NCBI GenBank assembly: GCA_017502525.1
Contig: JAFVUV010000019.1
Coordinates: forward strand, 1 to 33,225
DNA length: 33,225 bases
Reading direction: 5' to 3'
From: Clostridia bacterium
GTDB lineage: Bacteria > Bacillota > Clostridia > Christensenellales > Borkfalkiaceae
Of the stretch, positions 22,519 to 30,766 are shown in pieces (the stretch's first letter is position 1; each line of letters begins with the position of its first letter). The notes under the pieces were generated by a model, which worked only from the letters and a program-made list of their open reading frames with translations, did not search any database and was not told the DNA's origin. The position numbers and the translations under genes are program-made.

Positions 22519-25500
22519 ATGCCTGATTTCGTACATTTACACGTACATACTGAATATAGTTTGCTTGACGGCGCTACCAGAATGGATAGTGTCTTTAAAG
22601 CGGTAAGAAAAAAAGGGATGCACGCTTTAGCGATAACCGACCACGGAAATATGTTTGGTTCGCTTTACTTTGCAGAATACGCAAAAAAAGAATATTTGAA
22701 AGGCTTAGAAGCCGGTTTAAGCGAGCAAGACGCAAAGATGAACGCCATTATCGGCTGTGAATTTTACGTTGCAGAAGATTATAAATCGCAAGAGCGCGAA
22801 TACGACCACTTAGTGTTATTATGTAAGAATAAAAAAGGCTATAAGAATATAATTAAACTTGATTCTATAGCTTTTGTTGACGGTTTTTATTATAAACCTA
22901 GAATAGACTATAAATTACTTAAAGAGCACTCGGAAGGATTAGTATGTCTTTCGGGGTGTTTGGCTGGTAGAGTATCTAAACGCCTATTGCAAAACGATTA
23001 CGAAGGTGCAAAACAAGCGGCACTTATGCTTAAAGAAACGTTTGGCGAGGATTTTTATCTTGAAATACAAGACCACGGAATGCCCGAACAAAAGCGCATA
23101 AATCCGCTACTTATCAAGTTATCGAAAGAAATTTCCGTACCACTAGTTGCGACAAACGACGTTCACTATATTGAAAAAGAAGATAATGAAGTTCAAGACG
23201 TTATAGCGTGTATAAGCACTAAATCGACTATAGACGACCCAACGCGTTTTAAGATGGATACCGACCAAGCGTATCTTAAAACGCCAGAAGAAATGTATGA
23301 GCTTTTTAAGCATATTCCCGAAGCGTTAGAAAACACGGTTAAGATTGCAGAAAAATGTAATGAAGAACCTATTTTTGAACTCAATAAAAAATGTGAGCCG
23401 ATAAGAGATAACTCGCTAATTCCGGGGTATATTCCTGATAACGGTCAAACTGCTTACGACTTTTTAAAGAGCATTGCGGAAAAAGGGTTGAGAGAGCGCT
23501 ATCCCGTAATTACCAAAGAAATTCAAGACCGTTTTAATTACGAATTAAACACTATACACACTATGGGATATATAGAATATTATCTTATAGTATGGGATTT
23601 TATAAACTATGCAAAAAGCATAGGAATTTCAGTTGGTGCTGGGCGAGGTAGTGGTGTGTCTAGTATTATAGCGTATTCGGTTGGTATAACCGACGTTGAC
23701 CCCTTGAAATACGACCTAGTATTCGAGCGTTTTTTAAATATTGAACGCGTATCTATGCCTGACTTTGATATTGACTTCCAAGACGATAGGCGTGGAGAAG
23801 TAGTGGAATACGTGCGTAATAAATACGGTGCGGACAAGGTTGCTCAAATTATAACCTTTGGTACGCTTGCAGGTAGAGTAGCAATAAAAGACGTTGGCAG
23901 AGTATATCGTGTGCCTTATGCCGAAACTGATAAAATCACTAAACTTATGGACGGCAAAAGCAGTATTAGCGAAAGTTTTGGGTTTAAGAAGAGTAAAGAC
24001 GGCGAAGACGTTAGCGTTAAAGAACTGAAAGAATTTTACGAACAAGACGAAACGGTAAAAAAAGTAGTTGATATGGCTATCAGGGTAGAAGATATGCCAA
24101 GACAAACGGGTATGCACGCAGCGGGCGTAGTAATTTGCGCAAAACCAATTGCCGACAACGTGCCGTTACAAAGAAGTGGTGATGACGTAACCACTCAGTT
24201 TAATATGAAACAAGTTGAGCAACTTGGTATGCTCAAGATGGACTTTTTGGGTCTTAGAACCTTAACCGATATATCCAAAGCAATGCAGTATATTAAGGAA
24301 AATACGGGCAAAGTCTTGGATTTCCATAAATTAGGGTATGAAGATGAAGGGACTTATAAACTCATAGGCGATGGCGAAACAGATGCAGTTTTCCAACTTG
24401 AAAGTCCGGGAATGAAGCGCTTTATGCGTGATTTAAAACCGTCTACTTTTGAAGATATTATCGCGGGGATATCTATGTATCGTCCAGGACCTATGGATAG
24501 TATTCCAACGTACGTTAAATATAAGCACAACCCAGAAACGATTAGATATAAGCATCCTTTATTAGAACCGCTATTAAAGGCAACTTACGGCGTATTGATT
24601 TATCAAGAACAAGTTATGCAAATTTGTCAAAAGTTGGGTGGATTCTCGCTCGGGCAATCGGATATCGTTCGTCGCGCAATGGGAAAGAAAAACGTTGATG
24701 AAATGGCAAGACAGAAAAAGATATTCATAAACGGCGGTGTAAGTGAAAAAGGAGACCCAATTTGCGGTGCTATCGCAAACGGTGTTCCAGAAGATATAGC
24801 AAATGAAATTTTTGACGAAATGGCAGGCTTTGCAAAATACGCGTTCAACAAATCGCACGCTGCTGCGTATGCGGTTTTAGCGTACCAAACGGCATATTTG
24901 AAACTATATTATCCTGTTGAATTCTTTACGTCAATCTTAAACAATAGATTTGATAAAATTGAAGAACTTGCAAAATATTTGACCTATTTAAAAACTAAGA
25001 ATACAGAAGTTTTACCACCCGATATAAATAAGAGTACTGCGTTTTTCCGTTGTGAAAACGGGGGTATTCGTTTTGGGTTAGTGGGACTTAAAAACGTGGG
25101 GTTAGGTATAGTAAATCTCATTGTTGAAGAGCGTGAAAAACACGGCGATTATAAGTCGTTTGAAGATTTTATTAATCGTACGATTTCGTTCAAGACGGTT
25201 GATGAAAACGGAAGAGAAAGCACGGTAGGTATAAATAAAAGGTTGGTTGAAAGCCTTATTCTTGCAGGCGCGTTCGACAATTTTGGTATTAATAGAAGAA
25301 CGCTTATGGCGGTATACGCTGACTATATGGATAGAGTTGCTACTGCCAACAAGAAAAAAGACGATATGCAAATAAGTCTTTTTGGAACTATTTTGGACGA
25401 AGATGAAGGGTTAAAACTCGAATATCCCAAAATGAGTGAATATTCGTCTAAAGAAAAATTAACTCTTGAAAAAACTGTGTTAGGCGTGTATTTATCAGGG

Positions 25501-26118
25501 CATCCGCTTTCCGACTTTAAGGAAACGTTCTCTAAATTCACGTTTAATACCAGCGTGTTAAACTATTATGAAGAAGACGAACTTCACAATAAAACCTATA
25601 CCGAGTTCAAAGAAGGCGAACAAGTAGTTATGGGCGGAATTATTTCAGAATTTAAGCGCCTTGCAACTAGAAGTGGACAAAATATGGCGTTCATCAAAGT
25701 TGAAGACCTTTACGGACAAATAGAAGTTATTGCCTTCCCAAAAATTTTCGAGCGTGCGCGCGATTGCTTAAAAACTGAAGAAACGGTAAAGATAACGGGC
25801 AAATTACAGATAAAAGAAGGCAACCCGCAAATTATTGCAGATAATATTGAAAAGTTAGAAATAAAAGAAGACCAACCCGAAGAAGCACCGTTAGAACAAG
25901 AGTATTTAGGGTTGATTGTATCAGACGCGATTAAAGATAAACTTAACGATATTTTAGACGTGCTTTCGAGTTACGAGGGCAATATTCCCGTAATAATAGC
26001 GATGGAGGGCAAAAAATACAATTCGCATTGCGCGGTAAGGCGTTGTGAAGGGTTGATGGCTGAACTCAAAAATTATCTTTCTGACTCAGATATTATATTT
26101 TTCAAAAGAAAATTATAA
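22519..26118 (+). CDS. dnaE: DNA polymerase III alpha subunit (DnaE)
   Basis: A 1199-residue replicative polymerase subunit. An N-terminal PHP domain begins HLHVHTEYSLLDGATR (residues 6-21). The palm catalytic motif PDFDIDF lies at 414-420 with D417 and D419, and a third Asp is in LKMDFLGL near 576. The GRGSGVSSIIAY and ETGMHAAG-type segments follow the family. A tandem HhH region lies around 850-900 and an OB-fold with VVMGGIISEFKR near 1035. The length and order fit DnaE1 rather than PolC, which would carry an exonuclease domain. AAGGGAAAA precedes the ATG. Bacillota usually have PolC as well, not seen in this window. Confidence 0.96.
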   Translation: MPDFVHLHVHTEYSLLDGATRMDSVFKAVRKKGMHALAITDHGNMFGSLYFAEYAKKEYLKGLEAGLSEQDAKMNAIIGCEFYVAEDYKSQEREYDHLVLLCKNKKGYKNIIKLDSIAFVDGFYYKPRIDYKLLKEHSEGLVCLSGCLAGRVSKRLLQNDYEGAKQAALMLKETFGEDFYLEIQDHGMPEQKRINPLLIKLSKEISVPLVATNDVHYIEKEDNEVQDVIACISTKSTIDDPTRFKMDTDQAYLKTPEEMYELFKHIPEALENTVKIAEKCNEEPIFELNKKCEPIRDNSLIPGYIPDNGQTAYDFLKSIAEKGLRERYPVITKEIQDRFNYELNTIHTMGYIEYYLIVWDFINYAKSIGISVGAGRGSGVSSIIAYSVGITDVDPLKYDLVFERFLNIERVSMPDFDIDFQDDRRGEVVEYVRNKYGADKVAQIITFGTLAGRVAIKDVGRVYRVPYAETDKITKLMDGKSSISESFGFKKSKDGEDVSVKELKEFYEQDETVKKVVDMAIRVEDMPRQTGMHAAGVVICAKPIADNVPLQRSGDDVTTQFNMKQVEQLGMLKMDFLGLRTLTDISKAMQYIKENTGKVLDFHKLGYEDEGTYKLIGDGETDAVFQLESPGMKRFMRDLKPSTFEDIIAGISMYRPGPMDSIPTYVKYKHNPETIRYKHPLLEPLLKATYGVLIYQEQVMQICQKLGGFSLGQSDIVRRAMGKKNVDEMARQKKIFINGGVSEKGDPICGAIANGVPEDIANEIFDEMAGFAKYAFNKSHAAAYAVLAYQTAYLKLYYPVEFFTSILNNRFDKIEELAKYLTYLKTKNTEVLPPDINKSTAFFRCENGGIRFGLVGLKNVGLGIVNLIVEEREKHGDYKSFEDFINRTISFKTVDENGRESTVGINKRLVESLILAGAFDNFGINRRTLMAVYADYMDRVATANKKKDDMQISLFGTILDEDEGLKLEYPKMSEYSSKEKLTLEKTVLGVYLSGHPLSDFKETFSKFTFNTSVLNYYEEDELHNKTYTEFKEGEQVVMGGIISEFKRLATRSGQNMAFIKVEDLYGQIEVIAFPKIFERARDCLKTEETVKITGKLQIKEGNPQIIADNIEKLEIKEDQPEEAPLEQEYLGLIVSDAIKDKLNDILDVLSSYEGNIPVIIAMEGKKYNSHCAVRRCEGLMAELKNYLSDSDIIFFKRKL

Positions 26119-26155
26119 AATTATATTTTAAACCATAAAATACACCTTAAAAAAG

Positions 26156-26184
26156 TAGAAAAATTTTTAAGTATGTGGTAAAAT
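26156..26184 (+). promoter_or_regulatory. Promoter of the phosphofructokinase pair
   Basis: TAGAAA (26156-26161), a 17-base spacer and TAAAAT (26179-26184). The -35 box is weak. No terminator is visible after dnaE, so some read-through is likely. Confidence 0.5.
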
Positions 26185-26222
26185 GATTCTTGATGTACAA
26201 CTAACGAAAAGGAGTAATGCTA

Positions 26223-27188
26223 ATGGATAGAATAGCGGTATTGACTAGCGGTGGCGACGCTCCAGGTATGAACGCTTGTATAAGAGCAGTCGTACGTACG
26301 GCGCTCAATTATAAAATGGATATTTACGGAGTTGAAAGGGGATATGCTGGTCTTGTAAAGGGCGAAATCAAACGTTTAGAATCCCGTTCGGTATCAAACA
26401 TGATACATAAGGGTGGCACTTTTTTAAACACGGCAAGATGTCCTGATTTTAAAGATATAGAAGTACAACGCCAAGCTGTTGAAGCGTTAAATGCTTACGG
26501 CATTGAAGGGCTTGTAGTAATCGGTGGCGACGGAACTCTTCGTGGTGCTAAAGACTTGCACGATAATTTTGGAATAAAGGTTATGGGTATTCCCGGCACG
26601 ATAGATAATGACCTTGCGTATACGGATTATACGGTTGGTTTTGACACTGCGGTAAACACGGTGCTTTGGGCAATAAACAATCTTCGTGACACGCTTCACT
26701 CACACGACCGTGTAGGTTTGTTAGAAGTTATGGGTAGAAATTGTGGTGATATCGCGCTATATGCAGGTGTTGCAGGTGGTGCTGAATACGTTTTAGTTCC
26801 TGAAATCCCGTACGACCTAGATAAAATCTCATCATCAATTAAGAAAAGTTATTTGCGTGGTAAAACGTCAAATATGATTATTTTGGCAGAAGGCGCAGGT
26901 AATCGTGACGAAATAGCCGAATATATAGGAAAGAAGAGCGGTATTTCTGTAAAAGTAAACAACTTTGGTTACATTCAACGCGGTGGTTCACCAAATATGG
27001 CAGACCGTGTATTAGCAGCACGTTTTGGTTATAAGGCAGTAGAATTACTTCGTGATGATAGCAGTGAAAGTTGCGCAATCGGTATTAAGGATAACAAAGT
27101 TATTACCGTACCGTTCGACCAAGTGCAGAAAGCGCAAAAGCATTTTGATAAAAGACTTTACGATATTGCACACGTATTAAACCAATAA
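26223..27188 (+). CDS. pfkA: ATP-dependent 6-phosphofructokinase
   Basis: 321 residues, the standard bacterial PfkA length. TSGGDAPGMN binds ATP and PGTIDND carries the catalytic Asp. GGDGT places Gly at 104 and PGTIDND a Gly at 125, the pair that marks ATP rather than PPi as the donor. The start is set at 26223 because AAGGAG lies 8 bases before it, while the upstream in-frame ATG at 26217 is only 2 bases from the same site. It catalyses the committed step of glycolysis and is usually controlled by ADP and PEP. A second phosphofructokinase of PPi type follows 36 bases later. Confidence 0.95.
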   Translation: MDRIAVLTSGGDAPGMNACIRAVVRTALNYKMDIYGVERGYAGLVKGEIKRLESRSVSNMIHKGGTFLNTARCPDFKDIEVQRQAVEALNAYGIEGLVVIGGDGTLRGAKDLHDNFGIKVMGIPGTIDNDLAYTDYTVGFDTAVNTVLWAINNLRDTLHSHDRVGLLEVMGRNCGDIALYAGVAGGAEYVLVPEIPYDLDKISSSIKKSYLRGKTSNMIILAEGAGNRDEIAEYIGKKSGISVKVNNFGYIQRGGSPNMADRVLAARFGYKAVELLRDDSSESCAIGIKDNKVITVPFDQVQKAQKHFDKRLYDIAHVLNQ

Positions 27189-27224
27189 AAAAATTATTTA
27201 GATATACATAAAAGGAGAAACATT

Positions 27225-28472
27225 ATGAAAGGATTGAAAGGCGCGTTAATGTTCGCACAATCTGGCGGTCCTACGTCAGTTATCAACGCAAGTGCGGCTG
27301 GCGTATTTATCGAAGGCTTAAACTCAGAAATGATTACTGAAGTTTACGGTGCAGCGCATGGTATTAGAGGTATTCTTAACGAAGAATTCTACGATATTTC
27401 TAAAGAAGATATCAAAGAACTTGAACTTTTGAAAAACACTCCGTCATCTGCATTAGGTTCAGTAAGATATAAACTTAAAGATGCATCGGTTGATGATACC
27501 GACTATAAGAGACTTCTTGAAGTTTTCAAAAAATATAACGTACGTTACTTCTTCTATAACGGTGGTAACGACAGTATGGATACTTGCAACAAAATCAGCA
27601 AGTATATGGCAAAATCTGGTTACGAAATGAACGTTATAGGCGTTCCAAAAACCATTGATAACGACCTTTTCGGAACAGACCACTGTCCGGGATTTGCAAG
27701 TGCTGCAAAATATATTGCAACTTCTATTATGGAAATTAATCTTGACGCAAAGGTTTACGATACTCCTATGCTTTGCGTTATCGAAGTTATGGGTAGAAAC
27801 GCTGGTTGGCTTACCGCTGCTGCTGCACTTGCTGGTGCAAAGGGGTTAGGTGCAGACCTTATTTATCTTCCCGAAATTACTTTCGACGTAAACAAATTCA
27901 TTGCTGACGTTAAAGACGTTTGCGCTAAAAACAACAATAAGTGTATCGCAGTTGTATCTGAAGGTATTAAAGATGCTAACGGCACGCTCGTTTGTGAAGC
28001 GTTAGGTCAAGCAGGCGCACGCGATAGCTTTGGACATGCTCAACTTGGTGGCGTAGCAGCAACCCTTTGCAATATATTAAAATCAGAACTCGGTTATAAG
28101 ACTAGAGCAGTTGAACTTTCACTTATGCAAAGATGTGCGGCACACTGTGCAAGTAAAACCGACATAGAAGAAACTTTTGAAGCTGGTAAACAAGCAGTTC
28201 GCGCAGCAGTTAACGGCGAAACCGACAAGATGGTTTGCTATGCAAGAAAAGAAGGGGACAAGTATGAATGCGAATACAAACTTCTTCCCTTGGAACTTGC
28301 TGCAAACACCGAAAAGACTGTTCCGCTTGAATGGATTATCAACAACGGTACGGGCATTTCAGACGAATTTGTTAAATATGCGCTTCCATTAATCCAAGGC
28401 GAAGCAGACCTTCCCAAAGAAGACGGACTTCCCAGATTTGCACGCTTAAAGAAAGTTTTAGTAAACAAATAA
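27225..28472 (+). CDS. pfp: PPi-type 6-phosphofructokinase
   Basis: A 415-residue phosphofructokinase of the long bacterial group. GGNDS (113-117) has Asp116 at the position that is Gly in ATP enzymes, and PKTIDND (141-147) has Lys142. This Asp/Lys pair is the known signature of pyrophosphate-dependent enzymes. MGRNAGWLTAAAALA matches the family's fructose-6-phosphate site. Such enzymes work reversibly, using PPi from biosynthesis to save ATP, common in anaerobes. AAAGGAGAAA precedes the ATG. Codon use is rich in preferred codons, which suggests strong expression. It shares a unit with pfkA and ends at a terminator. Confidence 0.92.
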   Translation: MKGLKGALMFAQSGGPTSVINASAAGVFIEGLNSEMITEVYGAAHGIRGILNEEFYDISKEDIKELELLKNTPSSALGSVRYKLKDASVDDTDYKRLLEVFKKYNVRYFFYNGGNDSMDTCNKISKYMAKSGYEMNVIGVPKTIDNDLFGTDHCPGFASAAKYIATSIMEINLDAKVYDTPMLCVIEVMGRNAGWLTAAAALAGAKGLGADLIYLPEITFDVNKFIADVKDVCAKNNNKCIAVVSEGIKDANGTLVCEALGQAGARDSFGHAQLGGVAATLCNILKSELGYKTRAVELSLMQRCAAHCASKTDIEETFEAGKQAVRAAVNGETDKMVCYARKEGDKYECEYKLLPLELAANTEKTVPLEWIINNGTGISDEFVKYALPLIQGEADLPKEDGLPRFARLKKVLVNK

Positions 28473-28496
28473 TTTAAGTTGTCGATACAATTAAAA

Positions 28497-28520
28497 CCGC
28501 GAGCCGATTTCGGCTCGCGG
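28497..28520. terminator. Bidirectional terminator between pfp and the helical-protein gene
   Basis: A perfect 10-bp G/C-rich stem (28497-28506 with 28511-28520) with loop ATTT. TTAAAA on the left gives a T-run for minus-strand transcripts; the right side has a short T-run. Confidence 0.8.
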
Positions 28521-28541
28521 GTTAACGTTTTTAAAAGTCAA

Positions 28542-28973
28542 TTACAAATATTTTTTCAATCTTTGCTCGTAATCTTCTTCTAAAGATAAAAGCTTATCAA
28601 CGTATTCTAAAACGCCTTCTTCTAATCTTTCACTTTCATTTTTCATGGCGGTAAGTTCGCTAATTCCCATAACCGTTCCTTTAATCATCATTTCTGAAAC
28701 TTGGTTTTTGCTATTATTCATAAGCGTTTTCATTTTAATACTGCTCCAAAGCATAGCCTTTTTAAAAGGGTTAACGTCTTTAGGTTCAATGCCGTTTTGC
28801 GCCATAAAGGTTGAAATTTCGCCTATAATTTTTTCATAACCTTCGTATTCTTCTTTAAGTTCGCATCTAAGTCCGTCGTCTTCAACGGCGGGCAAAAGGT
28901 CGGAAATGCTTTGCAAAGCAAGGTGGGCGTTTTTGTAAACGTCAGTAATAGCTTTTATATTATAATCGTTCAT
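28542..28973 (-). CDS. Small all-helical protein of unknown function, ferritin-like or PspA-like bundle
   Basis: 143 residues, predicted almost wholly alpha-helical and rich in Glu, Lys, Met and Leu, without signal peptide or membrane helix. Four helices can be drawn: about 4-30, 34-62, 68-108 and 112-143. Paired Glu/Tyr positions such as KEEYEGYEKI recall ferritin-like bundles, but no clear metal-ligand set is visible, and a plain coiled-coil bundle is equally possible. The start is ATG at 28973 with GGAGG upstream; a TTG 12 bases earlier overlaps that site. It is a single-gene unit, convergent with pfp and divergent from rplU. I do not recognise the family. Confidence 0.7.
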   Translation of the reverse strand: MNDYNIKAITDVYKNAHLALQSISDLLPAVEDDGLRCELKEEYEGYEKIIGEISTFMAQNGIEPKDVNPFKKAMLWSSIKMKTLMNNSKNQVSEMMIKGTVMGISELTAMKNESERLEEGVLEYVDKLLSLEEDYEQRLKKYL

Positions 28974-29037
28974 ATTTTCCTCCAAAAAACTTTATAAAAA
29001 TAGTTTGTTTAAAGAAAATATTTTTATGCTCAAACGG

Positions 29038-29066
29038 TTGACATTTATTAATAAATAATATAAAAT
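29038..29066 (+). promoter_or_regulatory. Near-consensus promoter of rplU-rpmA
   Basis: TTGACA (29038-29043), a 17-base spacer and TAAAAT (29061-29066). Confidence 0.85.
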
Positions 29067-29073
29067 ATTCAAG

Positions 29074-29147
29074 TAGCCGCTCGAAAGGGGTTATTTTAAA
29101 GTGCAATAAACGCACTACCCAAAAAAAATATTCGGCGAGACTGGTTA
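29074..29147 (+). promoter_or_regulatory. L21-type ribosomal protein leader
   Basis: The leader folds as nested helices. 29074-29078 pairs with 29143-29147 and, after an internal loop, 29080-29083 with 29136-29139. Inside, GGGT (29088-29091) pairs with ACCC (29117-29120) and AGTGC (29100-29104) with GCACT (29112-29116). The outer stem ends 3 bases from AGGAGG, the rplU ribosome binding site. Bacillota are known to carry an L21 leader at this place that mediates feedback by the ribosomal protein. The pairing is seen; identity with that class is inferred. Confidence 0.6.
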
Positions 29148-29163
29148 GCAGGAGGTATTAAAA

Positions 29164-29472
29164 ATGTACGCAATCGTAGAAAACGGTTCAAAGCAGTACA
29201 AAGCAGAAGTTGGTTCAATCATTAGATTTGAAAAACTTTCAGCAAACGTAGGCGACAAAGTGGAACTCAACGTATTGATGGTTTCAGATGAAAACGGCAT
29301 CAAAGTTGCAGAAGAAGCAAAGGCATTCAAGGTAGTTGGTGAAGTAGTTGAACAAGGCAAAGATAAAAAGATTATCGTGTTCAAGTACAAAGCAAAGAAG
29401 AATGAAAGGAAAAAGCAAGGTCATAGGCAGCCTTTCACCGCAGTAAAGATTTTAGAAATCGCTGCGAAGTAA
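29164..29472 (+). CDS. rplU: 50S ribosomal protein L21
   Basis: 102 residues, typical for L21. It opens MYAIVENGSKQYKAEVGSII (conserved N-terminal beta-strand) and has KKNERKKQGHRQPFTAVKI, the basic loop that contacts 23S rRNA. It has a GCAGGAGG ribosome binding site and a structured leader. rpmA follows after 18 bases. In most Bacillota the cysteine protease gene prp (ysxB) lies between the two; there is no room for it here. Confidence 0.97.
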   Translation: MYAIVENGSKQYKAEVGSIIRFEKLSANVGDKVELNVLMVSDENGIKVAEEAKAFKVVGEVVEQGKDKKIIVFKYKAKKNERKKQGHRQPFTAVKILEIAAK

Positions 29473-29490
29473 GGTAGGAGGGTTATAATT

Positions 29491-29772
29491 ATGATGTTCT
29501 TATTTAGATTATTTGCACACCACAAAGGTGGCGGTAGCACCAAAAACGGTAGAGACAGTAACTCAAAGCGCCTTGGCGTTAAAAGAGTAAACGGACAAGA
29601 CGTACTTGCAGGTGGAATTATCGTTCGTCAACGCGGAACTAAAATTCACCCAGGTAACAACGTAGGTATTGGTAGTGACGATACTTTGTACGCACTTATC
29701 GACGGCGTAGTTAAGTTCGAAAGAATGGGTAGAAAAGACAAAAAAGTTAGCGTATACGCTAAAGAAAACTAA
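29491..29772 (+). CDS. rpmA: 50S ribosomal protein L27
   Basis: 93 residues. The mature part begins [20 protein letters not shown], the segment that reaches the peptidyl transferase centre. It is preceded by MMFLFRLFA, an N-terminal extension as in other Bacillota, where Prp cleaves after the FA of a LQxFA-like motif; the Leu-Phe-Ala end is kept here. An uncleaved extension would block the ribosome active site. AGGAGG lies 9 bases before ATG 29491; ATG 29494 is an equally usable start. A strong terminator follows 7 bases after the stop. Confidence 0.96.
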   Translation: MMFLFRLFAHHKGGGSTKNGRDSNSKRLGVKRVNGQDVLAGGIIVRQRGTKIHPGNNVGIGSDDTLYALIDGVVKFERMGRKDKKVSVYAKEN

Positions 29773-29779
29773 AATCAAA

Positions 29780-29815
29780 AGCGGACTTAACAATTGTTAG
29801 GTTCGCTATTTTTTT
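29780..29815 (+). terminator. Terminator of rplU-rpmA, ending 5 bases before the next start codon
   Basis: A 12-bp stem (29780-29791 with 29796-29807, two G-T pairs), loop AATT, followed after one A by seven T. Confidence 0.85.
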
Positions 29816-29820
29816 CTCGT

Positions 29821-30663
29821 ATGACAACTATTAAATTTAACGGCGAATATTTTTCGGTAAAAGATACATTAGAATGCGGACAAGTTTTTAGGTTTAAGCC
29901 GTATGATAAAGGATATTTAGTGTTTTCACTTGATAAATGTGCTTATTGCTATAACGAAGGTGATTTTGCCTTTATTGAGTGTAAAGATAGTGATGAAGAA
30001 TATTTCTATCACTATTTTGACCTTGCGCGCGATTATGCAAAGGTGTATAATTCAGCACTTAATCAAGGCGTGGACATTTTGACTAAATCAGCAATGGTGG
30101 GCAAGGGGATAAGAATACTAAATCAAGACCCGACCGAAGCGATTTGTTCGTTTATAATTTCGCAAAACAACAATATACCAAGAATTAAAGGAATAATTGA
30201 AAAACTGAGCCTTAGCTGTGGCGAGAAAAAGTATTTTAGTGGAATAGAATATTTTTCCTTTCCGTCCGTAACTGCATTAGCAAATAAGGATTTGCAGTTT
30301 TTTAGGTCGACAGGATTAGGATATAGAGCCGAATACGTTAAAAATTTTTACCTTGAGTTGCAAAACGGATTAAACGTAGACGCTTATAAAGGATTAAGTA
30401 CGAGAGAGTTAAAAAAAGAACTAACCAAAATACACGGCGTAGGTCCAAAGGTCGCAAATTGCGTATCGCTATTTGGATTTCATCGGACGGATAGTTTCCC
30501 TGTGGACACTTGGATAGCAAAAGTATACGAACAAGATTTTAAGGGTAAAGAAAAGAATAGAGAGAAAATAACCGAGTGGTTTTTAAGTCAATTTAAGGAC
30601 GATTCGGGATATTTTCAGCAATATTTATTTCACTATAAAAGAATATTGGAAAAAAAGTCTTAA
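29821..30663 (+). CDS. ogg: 8-oxoguanine DNA glycosylase/AP lyase (Ogg type)
   Basis: 280 residues with the eukaryotic-like Ogg1 layout. An N-terminal domain carries LECGQVFRF, and an HhH-GPD domain carries IHGVGPKVANCVSLFG, with the catalytic Lys in GPKVANC and the catalytic Asp in FPVDTW. It removes 8-oxoguanine and nicks the abasic site, protecting against oxidative damage. ATG 29821 is chosen because a TTG at 29794 would lie inside the rpmA terminator. No ribosome binding site precedes the ATG, and the terminator's T-run ends 5 bases away, so expression is probably low and dependent on read-through. It lacks a clear link to its neighbours. Confidence 0.88.
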   Translation: MTTIKFNGEYFSVKDTLECGQVFRFKPYDKGYLVFSLDKCAYCYNEGDFAFIECKDSDEEYFYHYFDLARDYAKVYNSALNQGVDILTKSAMVGKGIRILNQDPTEAICSFIISQNNNIPRIKGIIEKLSLSCGEKKYFSGIEYFSFPSVTALANKDLQFFRSTGLGYRAEYVKNFYLELQNGLNVDAYKGLSTRELKKELTKIHGVGPKVANCVSLFGFHRTDSFPVDTWIAKVYEQDFKGKEKNREKITEWFLSQFKDDSGYFQQYLFHYKRILEKKS

Positions 30664-30688
30664 AAAAATTAAAAATGCTATAAAATAA

Positions 30689-30718
30689 TTGTCAAAAAGC
30701 GACGGTTTATGTTATACT
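30689..30718 (+). promoter_or_regulatory. Promoter of the NifU-like/GGGtGRT operon
   Basis: TTGTCA (30689-30694), an 18-base spacer and TATACT (30713-30718), 48 bases before the start codon. It rules out the in-frame TTG at 30689 as a translation start. Confidence 0.75.
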
Positions 30719-30766
30719 TTTAAAAGCAATAATTTAAGAAAACATATTTTTGGAGGGCATAGATTT

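Noticed and set aside
26217..26222. ATG 26217 as the pfkA start
   Set aside because: It lies 2 bases from GGAG, too close for initiation; ATG 26223 has proper spacing and gives the family's usual N-terminus.
29794..29820. TTG 29794 as the ogg start
   Set aside because: It falls within the rpmA terminator loop. The extra nine residues do not resemble the Ogg N-terminus.
30689..30766. N-terminal extension of the NifU-like protein from TTG 30689
   Set aside because: This TTG is part of the -35 box of the operon's promoter; ATG 30767 has TGGAGGG upstream.
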